From Elusimicrobiota bacterium (lineage in GTDB: Bacteria; Elusimicrobiota; Elusimicrobia; O2-12-FULL-59-9): 11,632 nucleotides of DNA. Of the stretch, positions 1-6,608 are shown piece after piece (within the stretch, counting starts at the first letter, position 1; every line of letters begins with the position of its first letter). The notes beneath the pieces were generated by a model that saw nothing but the letters and a program-made list of their open reading frames with translations, had not been told where the DNA came from and ran no database searches. The stretch covers positions 1 through 11,632 of the forward strand of contig JACQRQ010000147.1 of the NCBI GenBank assembly GCA_016206405.1, given 5' to 3'. A program made the translations under genes and the position numbers.

Positions 1-24
1 CATTATTTGAGGCTCATCTTGCAT
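1..24 (-). CDS. Start of a leftward gene, cut by the window edge (product unknown)
   Basis: Reading leftwards, an ATG at 24-22 opens a frame (MQDEPQIM) that runs off the window without a stop. It is preceded by a good Shine-Dalgarno sequence, GAGGGAG on the minus strand (complement of 34-40), with 9 nt between GGAG and the ATG. That is one of only two convincing ribosome binding sites in the window, which is the reason for calling a gene from eight codons. It would be divergent from the isoprenoid operon, with both promoters in 25-113. Eight residues say nothing about function. The alternative is chance; the sequence to the left of the window would settle it. Confidence 0.42.
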
Positions 25-113
25 TGGATAAGACTCCCTCTGGGAAAACCTCGTGATTCTTGGTAGAATGTATCATAATATCCGCAACTGTATCCGCGGT
101 GAATAATCAGATA

Positions 114-1064
114 ATGATCACGGCTTCGACAAATCTGCCTTCATACTTGAAGGAGCGCAAACAGCTTATCGACTCAAGTCTTAGGGTGTTCTTGCCCGCT
201 TATTTGAAGGGGCCCGATTTTCTCACTCGCGCCGTGGAATATTCCCTCTTTTCCGAGGCGAAGAGATTTAGGCCGATACTGACTCTGGCCGCGGCGGAAA
301 TCAACGGATGCCCGCCGCAAAAGGTCCTCCCGGCGGCCTGCGCCATCGAGTTTATCCACACCTACTCATTGATTCACGATGATTTGCCCGCGATGGACAA
401 TGACGATTTTCGCAGAGGAAAACCGTCGAGCCACAAAGCCTTCGGCGAAGGCATCGCCATTTTGGCCGGCGACGCCCTTCTCACTTGCGCCTTCGGATTG
501 CTGGCCGATAACGCGGCGGTAAAGGACCTTCCCGCGGGATCGGCCCTGCGCGTCATCCAACTGCTGGCGACAAAGGCGGGCGCCGGCGGGATGATCGCGG
601 GACAAGCGGTCGAAATCATCGAGACCCAGCGCGTAAAAACGCCCAAGAGGCCTTCGGCGGAATCCTTTGACCATTCCGTTGACGACGACGCCCCAGCGAT
701 GGAAAATAAAACGGGGCAAACTCAACTGCTCGACTTCATTTATCTAAACAAGACGGCGGCGCTGATCTCAGCCAGCGCGGAGGCCGGGGGCATTCTTTCG
801 GGCGCCTCGCGCGAACAAGTCGAGGCGCTGCGGATATTCGGGGAAAATCTGGGTTTCGCTTTTCAGATCAAGGACGATTTAATGGATCATCAGAAAGACG
901 CCTCCGGCGCGCCCACTTACCCGCAGCTTTACGGTTTTTCTCAGTCCCGCCGGAAGGCGGGGGAAAAAGTAGCCCAAGCCAAGGATATTCTCCGCAAGCG
1001 CTACGAAGGCCGCGCCGATCTTCTTTGCGGTTTGGCCGATTACGTCCTGGAGCGGGCCGATTGA
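114..1064 (+). CDS. ispA: Polyprenyl (farnesyl/geranylgeranyl-type) diphosphate synthase
   Basis: Cytoplasmic trans-prenyltransferase that condenses IPP onto DMAPP and longer allylic diphosphates, giving the C15 or C20 precursor of quinones, undecaprenyl phosphate and carotenoids. From the ATG at 114 it has 316 residues. The first aspartate-rich motif, DDLPAMD, is at 89-95, followed by RRGK (100-103). The second, DDLMD, is at 254-258. An AKRFRP segment replaces the usual GGKRLRP. Two departures from the family: about 18-20 extra residues between GQ (163-164) and NKT (212-214), rich in acidic residues and proline, and a shortened stretch after the second motif in which the lysine normally just before TYP is absent (GAPTYP). 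The open frame extends upstream to a TTG at 60 and a GTG at 99. I prefer 114 because the family N-terminus fits and an AATAAT hexamer lies seven bases upstream; no Shine-Dalgarno is visible. First gene of an operon with dxs and ispH. Product chain length cannot be read from this sequence with certainty. Confidence 0.88.
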   Translation: MITASTNLPSYLKERKQLIDSSLRVFLPAYLKGPDFLTRAVEYSLFSEAKRFRPILTLAAAEINGCPPQKVLPAACAIEFIHTYSLIHDDLPAMDNDDFRRGKPSSHKAFGEGIAILAGDALLTCAFGLLADNAAVKDLPAGSALRVIQLLATKAGAGGMIAGQAVEIIETQRVKTPKRPSAESFDHSVDDDAPAMENKTGQTQLLDFIYLNKTAALISASAEAGGILSGASREQVEALRIFGENLGFAFQIKDDLMDHQKDASGAPTYPQLYGFSQSRRKAGEKVAQAKDILRKRYEGRADLLCGLADYVLERAD

Positions 1065-1074
1065 CGCCAATACC

Positions 1075-2973
1075 ATGCCTTTGTTAGACCAGATTCATTC
1101 GCCCGCGGACCTCAGAAAACTTCATCCGGACATTCTTCCCGATGTGGCTCAGGAGGTCCGCGAAAAGATTCTCGAAGCTGTCAGCCAAGTGGGCGGCCAC
1201 CTGGGCGCCAGCCTCGGCGCCGCCGAGCTCACGACGGCGCTGCACTATGTCTTCAACACCCCGGAGGATCGGCTGGTCTGGGATACCGGCCATCAGGGTT
1301 ACGGTCACAAAGTTTTGACCGGCCGCTCGCCGCAGCTTAAGACCATCCGCCAAATGGACGGCATCTCAGGATTTTTGAGGCGCGGCGAATCGGTTTACGA
1401 CACTTTTGGAGCCGGCCACGCCTCCACCGCCATCAGCGCCGCTCTGGGTATGGCCGTGGCCCGCGATCAGAAAAAGGAAAATCACAAAGTCATCGCCATT
1501 GTATCCGACGGCTGCCTGACGGGGGGCATGGCCTATGAGGCCCTGCAAAACGCGGGCAATCTCGGCACCGATTTGCTGGTCGTCTTAAATGACAACCAAA
1601 TGTTCATTTCTTCCCGCGTGGGCTCCTTCGGAGCCATGCTCAGCCGGCTGCTGACCCGAAAAACCATGCGCCAAGCCGAGAAGGAAATCAAAAACTTCGT
1701 CCTCAAAATTCCCGTGCTGGGTCATCGCCTGCTGCGCGTCCTGCAGAGAGCCAAGGTCCTTCTTTCCCCCAGCATGCTATTTGAGGAACTGGGCTTCGCC
1801 TACTACGGGCCGATCGACGGTCACGACACCAGGAGCCTGGTCGCCACGTTGGCGCGCATCAGGGAATTTAAGGGACCGATCTTTCTGCATGTGGTCACCC
1901 AAAAGGGAAAAGGCTATCCGCCGGCCGAAAAAAATCCGATCAAATATCACGGCTTGGCGCGTTTCGACCTGGAGACCGGCCAGTCCCTGGGCGCGCCCGC
2001 CAAGGCGCCGACCTACACCGAAGTCTTTTCCAAAACCCTGCTCACTTTGGCGGAACAAGACTCTTCCATCATCGCCGTCACCGCGGCCATGCCCGAGGGC
2101 ACCGGGCTCGACGCATTTCGCGATAAATACCCCAAACGATACTACGATGTGGGACTGGCCGAGCAACATGCCGTGACTTTCGCGGCGGGGGCGGCCTGCG
2201 ACGGTTTAAAACCGGTGGTGGCCATCTATTCGACTTTTCTGCAGCGCAGTTTCGACCAGATCCTGCATGACGCGGCCCTTCAGAAGCTTCCGGTGGTTTT
2301 TGCGCTGGATCGCGCCGGCTTGGTCGGAGAGGACGGACCCACGCACCACGGCGCTTTTGACTTGAGCTACTTGAGGCTCATCCCTAACCTGATTGTGATG
2401 GCGCCGGCCGATGAAAATGAGCTGCAGCATATGTTGAAAACAGCGCTCTGCGCCCGCCGGCCGGCCGCCCTGCGCTATCCTCGCGGCGCGGCCGAAGGCG
2501 TGCCTTTGGACCCGGCGCCGCAAATGCTGCCCATCGGAAAGGGAGTGCAGATCCAAAAAGGACGGGACGTCACTTTCCTATCCATCGGCACCCGCCTCTC
2601 GGCTTGCCGCAAAGCGGCCCTGGCCCTGGAAGCGCAAGGCATTTCTTGCGGAATCGTCAACATGCGCTTCATCAAGCCGCTGGACACGGACCTCTTGGCC
2701 CAGGTCGCGGCCCAAACCCCCGCGCTCGTGACTGTCGAAGAGAACACGATTGCCGGCGGCTTCGGCAGCGCCGTCTTGGAGGGCCTCGCGCAACGCTCCG
2801 GACCCGCTGTGAAAGTCCTGCGGCTGGCCATCCCGGACTCTTTTGTGGAGCACGGCAACACCGCGCTGTTGTTGGATAAGGTGGGATTATCGGCGGATAA
2901 AATCGCATCCCAAGTGGCCGGATGGCTCCAGGCGTCCGCCGCCCGCCCGGACGGCGAGAAGATTACAAGTTAA
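1075..2973 (+). CDS. dxs: 1-deoxy-D-xylulose-5-phosphate synthase
   Basis: Condenses pyruvate with glyceraldehyde 3-phosphate, using thiamine diphosphate, to make DXP, the entry point of the MEP isoprenoid pathway (and of thiamine and pyridoxal synthesis). At 632 residues it is full length. Landmarks: GGHLGASLG with H42, WDTGHQ with H73, the thiamine diphosphate motif SDG (144-146) running to N174 with the normal 29-residue spacing, VTQKGKGY, the catalytic glutamate E363 in LAEQHAVTF, and GEDGPTHHG with H424. Each sits seven residues earlier than in the E. coli enzyme, so there are no internal gaps at these sites. The oddity is the cofactor motif: the first glycine of the canonical GDG is serine (S144), while the metal-binding aspartate D145 and N174 are kept. 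It starts 10 nt after ispA with no clear Shine-Dalgarno, which suggests translational coupling, and its stop codon abuts the ispH ATG. Identity is certain; full activity is inferred. Confidence 0.97.
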   Translation: MPLLDQIHSPADLRKLHPDILPDVAQEVREKILEAVSQVGGHLGASLGAAELTTALHYVFNTPEDRLVWDTGHQGYGHKVLTGRSPQLKTIRQMDGISGFLRRGESVYDTFGAGHASTAISAALGMAVARDQKKENHKVIAIVSDGCLTGGMAYEALQNAGNLGTDLLVVLNDNQMFISSRVGSFGAMLSRLLTRKTMRQAEKEIKNFVLKIPVLGHRLLRVLQRAKVLLSPSMLFEELGFAYYGPIDGHDTRSLVATLARIREFKGPIFLHVVTQKGKGYPPAEKNPIKYHGLARFDLETGQSLGAPAKAPTYTEVFSKTLLTLAEQDSSIIAVTAAMPEGTGLDAFRDKYPKRYYDVGLAEQHAVTFAAGAACDGLKPVVAIYSTFLQRSFDQILHDAALQKLPVVFALDRAGLVGEDGPTHHGAFDLSYLRLIPNLIVMAPADENELQHMLKTALCARRPAALRYPRGAAEGVPLDPAPQMLPIGKGVQIQKGRDVTFLSIGTRLSACRKAALALEAQGISCGIVNMRFIKPLDTDLLAQVAAQTPALVTVEENTIAGGFGSAVLEGLAQRSGPAVKVLRLAIPDSFVEHGNTALLLDKVGLSADKIASQVAGWLQASAARPDGEKITS

Positions 2974-3963
2974 ATGGCCCCAAGAAGATTGATCCTCGCC
3001 AAGCTGAGAGGTTTCTGCGCCGGGGTGGTGCGCGCCATCGACATCGTCGAGGAAGCGCTCAAAGCCTGCGGGACGCCGGTTTATGTCCGCAAGGAAATTG
3101 TGCACAATCGCCGCGTCGTTGAAGACCTCAGACGCAAAGGGGCTCTTTTCGTGGATGATCTCGACGAAGTCCCGCCCGGGTCCTGGGTCATTTTCAGCGC
3201 CCACGGCGTCAGTCCGCTGGTTCGCAAAGAGGCCAAAAAACGCCTCTTAAAGGTCATCGACGCCACCTGTCCGCTTGTGACCAAAGTCCACCTCGAAGCC
3301 CTGCAGCTGGCCCGGCGAGAGGCCAGCGTCCTTTTGATCGGCCACAAAGACCACGATGAAACCATCGGAACAAGCGGCGAGGCGCCGGGTAAAACGATCG
3401 TCATCGAAACCAAAGAGGAAGCGGAAAAGGTCGAGATCGCCGACGCCGAAAACGTCGGCTTCCTCACTCAGACGACGCTGAGCATGGATGATACCGCGGA
3501 AATCTTAACCGTATTGAAACGACGATTCCCAAAGATCACGGGCCCCCATAAAGATGACATCTGCTATGCCACGCAAAACCGCCAAACCGCGGTCAAGCAG
3601 ATGATTCCTCTCATTGACGTGATGCTGGTGCTCGGAGCGCCCAACAGCTCCAACACCCTGAGGCTGTGCGATGTCGCGGTTTCAGGAGGCGTTCCCGCCT
3701 ATCTCATCGAAAACGCCGACCAAATCAGACCTCAATGGCTGGACGGCAAAATTGCCATCGGACTGACCGCAAGCGCTTCGGCTCCCGAAAGCCTGGTCCA
3801 AAACGCCATCGAACATTTAAAGCGTCATTACGGCGTCTCGCATGTGGAAGAATTCGCGACGGTGGAGGAAAACGTGCGTTTTGCCCTGCCGGACGCCCTG
3901 CTGGAACTCAAAAAAAGCAAATCGGTTTCGCCCCCGACGCTCCCTCAAGAAATCCTGCCATAG
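2974..3963 (+). CDS. ispH: 4-hydroxy-3-methylbut-2-enyl diphosphate reductase
   Basis: Iron-sulfur enzyme of the last MEP-pathway step, reducing HMBPP to IPP and DMAPP. 329 residues, close to the family norm. The three cluster ligands are visible: C15 in RGFCAGV, C99 in DATCPLVTKVH and C197 in DDICYATQNRQ. Substrate-pocket residues are also present: H44 (EIVHNRRV), H77 (SAHG), H127 and the proton-relay glutamate E129 (HDETIGT), the TTLS stretch, and SSNT near 227-230. One small change: the usual RGFCAGVDRAI reads RGFCAGVVRAID. The ATG directly follows the dxs stop codon (TAA then ATG, zero gap), so it is almost certainly co-transcribed and translationally coupled. With dxs and ispA this places the first and last MEP steps beside the enzyme that consumes both products. 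I see no terminator in the 93 nt after the stop. Confidence 0.97.
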   Translation: MAPRRLILAKLRGFCAGVVRAIDIVEEALKACGTPVYVRKEIVHNRRVVEDLRRKGALFVDDLDEVPPGSWVIFSAHGVSPLVRKEAKKRLLKVIDATCPLVTKVHLEALQLARREASVLLIGHKDHDETIGTSGEAPGKTIVIETKEEAEKVEIADAENVGFLTQTTLSMDDTAEILTVLKRRFPKITGPHKDDICYATQNRQTAVKQMIPLIDVMLVLGAPNSSNTLRLCDVAVSGGVPAYLIENADQIRPQWLDGKIAIGLTASASAPESLVQNAIEHLKRHYGVSHVEEFATVEENVRFALPDALLELKKSKSVSPPTLPQEILP

Positions 3964-4056
3964 GTCTTTAGTCCTAGTTGCAGATAGGCCCCTTGCCGCC
4001 ATAGTTTGGGCCCAAAGTCCCCTGAAAACCGCCCAGACGGGATATACCCTATAAGT

Positions 4057-5961
4057 ATGAAGAAGCTGTTCGCCGTTTCTCTTTGCGCGGCCATCTTGTT
4101 CGCCACTTCGGTTTCCCCGTGGGGGCCCGGCGCGCGTTCGGTCCCCGCAATCAACGGGCCGTTCGGCATTGGACTTTCGCCAGCACAGGCCGCCGATTTT
4201 AGAGCCCGCGCCCCAAAACGCCCAGTCACCCTCCGCGCCGGCAACTTGGCCAACATGGCCGCCGTGGAAGGTCATTTCTACAGATTCGCCGCTCAAGCCG
4301 CGAATCATAAAATCTCCGGCCTTGAATTCGCCAAAGCGCTGAACGCATTGCCGGACGGCTATCTTCGCGAAAACGGGGTTTCGCAAACGCATCTTTTCGC
4401 GGCGCGGCTTCTGGTCGACTATGTCAAATGCGGCTCTGAGGAAGAGCGGAACACCCTTCTGTTGCGCTTCAGCCGCACTCACGGGTTGATGAGCGCCAAC
4501 GCGAAGAAGCTCCGCGCGGCGGCGGAAAAATTGCAGGAAGCTGCGGCGCTTGAGGAATTGCTCAGCTTCCATGACCGGCTCCAAATGGAGGGCGATCTGA
4601 CCCGGCGCATTCAGGAGCTCAACCGCCGGTATGAAAACAACCTGGCTGCGGACGGCGAAAACATCTCGCCCGTCGAAATGCCGGAGATTTTCGCCGGACC
4701 CCAACTTCAATTCCTGGACCTGACGACCAATCTTCCAATCCACAAGACGCCGATCGGACAGACTTTTACCGCGCGCGCTCCCGGCCTTTTGGAGCAAGCC
4801 CTGGAAGCCAGCGGCCTGGACGATGATATCCGCTACTTTCTTGCGAAATTTGGCGCCCAGCCGGTGGCCTCTTTCCGCGAGACCAACTCGGTGCAGTGGA
4901 GAGTCCCGAAGGCCAATTTTGATGATTTCAGGTGGGAGTTGGCGGCCCGCAACTACCGGTTTGAAACGGAAGCCAGGCTCAAGCGCATCGAAGCCGATGT
5001 CAGAGCCAAACTCTCCCCCCCACAAGCTTTCGCCTACGTGTCTCTTGCCCTGCCCGAAGAACGGAGATTTACCGATTACGCCTTTCATCAGGAACCGTTG
5101 AAATTGAACAGAGCCCTGAGGTCGGCGGGCATCGACCCGGAAATTTTCGAACGCCGCAAGGCGCGCGTCCTCGTCGCCGATGCCTTCGCCAACTCACTGA
5201 CGCTGAGGCTTCCCAAAAGCGAGCAAGCCCAGCTGGTGCGGGACCTTAGGTCGATCGGTCTCGACAGCGTAAAATTCACAACGCTCGCATCCAAGCCTTA
5301 TGAGTTGATGGCCGCTTACGAAAAATCAAGGGCCGTCGAGATGATCAATACCCATGCGCTGGCGCTCCTCGCGGCGCCCACATCGCTGCTGGCGGCTTTG
5401 ACAGGCCTTGGCGGTCCGACTCTGGCCGCGATCGCCTTCGGCGTTTTTTGGACCGCTGCGACCGACTATGGTCTCTCTGACCGGGTCTCCTTTGAGAACG
5501 CCGCTTGGAAAAGCAGCCTGGGGCTCTGGGGAGCCTTGACCGGAATAGCGTTTCTGACGGCCTTCTACAACTTGAGCTCATGGACTTTTGTTTTTCCGGC
5601 GGTTCTTTCGGCTTTGGGTTTATGGCTTGACCGGCGGCAAAACGGCGGGCGCGGCTTCCCTTTCCTTTGGTCTATGGACTTTGACTCCCCTCTCCAGGCG
5701 GAACTTCGCGAGGGCGCCGGCGGCCAAGCCTCCGTCATTGAGATGCAGACCGAAAGCTTCAATATTAAATTCGCCTTGACGGATCCAAATGCGCCGACGT
5801 CGGCTTCGCCCCAGCCTGGCGCTCCCTCGCTCGACGCCAGAAAGACGGGGGAACTATTGATGACCCTCCAAACATGGCTCTCCAGCAACCCATCCAATCG
5901 CTGGCTCCATGCGTTCAACCAGATGCTGCATCGCCAGCTCGGAAAAACCGGCACGCTCTAA
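4057..5961 (+). CDS. Exported membrane protein with a duplicated module, function unknown
   Basis: I do not recognise this 634-residue protein. The start at 4057 is chosen because it opens a Sec-type signal peptide: KK at 2-3, a hydrophobic core at about 4-19, and a possible cleavage after AQA (43-45) or nearer 18. Residues 60-235 look largely helical and include a charged coiled-coil-like stretch (about 145-215). Residues 245-310 and 348-412 appear to be two copies of one module: each begins L-x-x-A-L-x-x-[SA]-G-[LI]-D and contains N-S-x-x-x-R-[VL]-P-K (277-285 and 379-387, 102 residues apart). Four hydrophobic segments follow, at about 432-447, 450-466, 487-505 and 509-525, then a Pro/Ser-rich C-terminal tail of about 110 residues. 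So it is predicted to be exported and anchored, with the repeats probably in the periplasm. No Shine-Dalgarno precedes the ATG; a TATACC hexamer lies eight bases upstream. Codon use matches the neighbours. It follows ispH by 93 nt, and operon membership is uncertain. Confidence 0.8.
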   Translation: MKKLFAVSLCAAILFATSVSPWGPGARSVPAINGPFGIGLSPAQAADFRARAPKRPVTLRAGNLANMAAVEGHFYRFAAQAANHKISGLEFAKALNALPDGYLRENGVSQTHLFAARLLVDYVKCGSEEERNTLLLRFSRTHGLMSANAKKLRAAAEKLQEAAALEELLSFHDRLQMEGDLTRRIQELNRRYENNLAADGENISPVEMPEIFAGPQLQFLDLTTNLPIHKTPIGQTFTARAPGLLEQALEASGLDDDIRYFLAKFGAQPVASFRETNSVQWRVPKANFDDFRWELAARNYRFETEARLKRIEADVRAKLSPPQAFAYVSLALPEERRFTDYAFHQEPLKLNRALRSAGIDPEIFERRKARVLVADAFANSLTLRLPKSEQAQLVRDLRSIGLDSVKFTTLASKPYELMAAYEKSRAVEMINTHALALLAAPTSLLAALTGLGGPTLAAIAFGVFWTAATDYGLSDRVSFENAAWKSSLGLWGALTGIAFLTAFYNLSSWTFVFPAVLSALGLWLDRRQNGGRGFPFLWSMDFDSPLQAELREGAGGQASVIEMQTESFNIKFALTDPNAPTSASPQPGAPSLDARKTGELLMTLQTWLSSNPSNRWLHAFNQMLHRQLGKTGTL

Positions 5962-6001
5962 TTTCAACAAAGGCGCGGCTAAAATCGTCCGCCCATTCAA
6001 A

Positions 6002-6030
6002 ATTTAAGCTGAACTTAAGCTTCTGTTAAG
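6002..6030 (+). promoter_or_regulatory. Three TTAAG repeats at 11-bp spacing (Pho-box-like operator)
   Basis: Heptamers ATTTAAG (6002-6008), ACTTAAG (6013-6019) and TGTTAAG (6024-6030) are separated by exactly 4 bp, so TTAAG recurs every 11 bp. On the minus strand they read CTTAACA, CTTAAGT and CTTAAAT. Direct heptamers at 11-bp pitch are the known binding mode of PhoB/OmpR-family regulators, and CTTAAC-type repeats resemble the cyanobacterial and Bacillus Pho boxes. The array ends 34 bp before the receiver gene at 6065, and a CATACT hexamer (6052-6057) between them could be the -10. The bound regulator is inferred, not seen. Confidence 0.5.
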
Positions 6031-6064
6031 ATTTTAGACGACGCCGGCGCGCATACTTGTAGCG

Positions 6065-6484
6065 ATGGAGTCAAAACCGCTGTTCATTCTGGTGATTGAC
6101 GATGAGTCCGGTTTTCACGACCTGTTCGATTTCCTATTGACTCCGCTTGGAATTGCGGTGCATGGGGCCGAAAGCGCCAAAGAAGCCTTGGAGCATATCC
6201 AGGAGCAGGACTATGACTTGGTCTTCCTGGACATGCATATGCCCAAGGAAAAAGTGAATTCAATCCTGCAGCAGCTCCGGGAGCATCGCCCCTCGATCCG
6301 CATAGTGTTGATGAGCAGCGGTCAAAATGCCGAGCAAGCGACGCGTCAAGCGCGAAGCAATTTCGGAATAGACCTCTTCCTTCAGAAACCTTTCGGCTGG
6401 GAAGAGTTGATGGGTCTTATTGAGCGGGCCGTTCCCAGATCCACGCCGGACGTTGCAGTTCCCATGGCGGCAAGCGCCCCGTAG
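6065..6484 (+). CDS. Stand-alone receiver (response regulator) protein
   Basis: A 139-residue protein that is a single CheY-like receiver domain with no output domain. The phosphorylation machinery is complete: acidic pair D12-D13, phospho-acceptor D56 in FLDMHMP, hydroxyl residue S84 or S85 in LMSSG, and the conserved lysine K108 in QKPF. The roughly 20 residues after the domain are Pro/Ala-rich and look disordered. It probably takes phosphate from a histidine kinase encoded elsewhere and acts by protein-protein contact. The loop after the phospho-acceptor (MHMPKEKVNS) lacks the usual MPxxxG glycine, so it is somewhat divergent. The start ATG has no Shine-Dalgarno. The TTAAG repeat array lies just upstream and may control it. 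A 124-bp gap separates it from the transporter downstream. Confidence 0.93.
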   Translation: MESKPLFILVIDDESGFHDLFDFLLTPLGIAVHGAESAKEALEHIQEQDYDLVFLDMHMPKEKVNSILQQLREHRPSIRIVLMSSGQNAEQATRQARSNFGIDLFLQKPFGWEELMGLIERAVPRSTPDVAVPMAASAP

Positions 6485-6570
6485 CCGCATTCTTCAAAAT
6501 CCGCCCGCGCGCTCCGCAGAAATCGACCTCCAGCGCCCACTTCCGCCAGGCTCCTTCGGTGCCTCCGCAT

Positions 6571-6599
6571 TTGCCTCAACAGGCGCCAAAGTGTTAAAA
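6571..6599 (+). promoter_or_regulatory. Possible promoter for the TLC-family transporter
   Basis: TTGCCT (6571-6576) and TTAAAA (6594-6599) are separated by 17 bp. Transcription would begin near 6606, only about three bases before the ATG at 6609, so the message would be nearly leaderless. That fits the lack of any Shine-Dalgarno. Both hexamers match the consensus only in part. Confidence 0.3.
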
Positions 6600-6608
6600 G
6601 ACTCTATT

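Noticed and set aside
3..56. A plus-strand open frame ending at 56 (LFEAHLALDK...) as the tail of xseB, which often precedes ispA
   Set aside because: The 17 residues do not match the XseB C-terminus, and the minus-strand start with a good ribosome binding site explains the region better.
60..113. Longer ispA starting at TTG (60) or GTG (99)
   Set aside because: The extra residues do not resemble the family and no ribosome binding site supports either; the ATG at 114 gives a normal N-terminus.
3817..5088. A 423-codon open frame on the minus strand opposite the ispH end and the exported protein gene
   Set aside because: It is antisense to two frames with clear features (IspH; signal peptide and repeats), spans the gap between them, shows no recognisable domain, and long antisense frames are expected in GC-rich DNA.
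6420..6608. N-terminal extension of the TLC transporter back to 6420
   Set aside because: It overlaps the receiver gene, is Pro/Arg-rich without membrane character, and the family N-terminus begins at the ATG at 6609.
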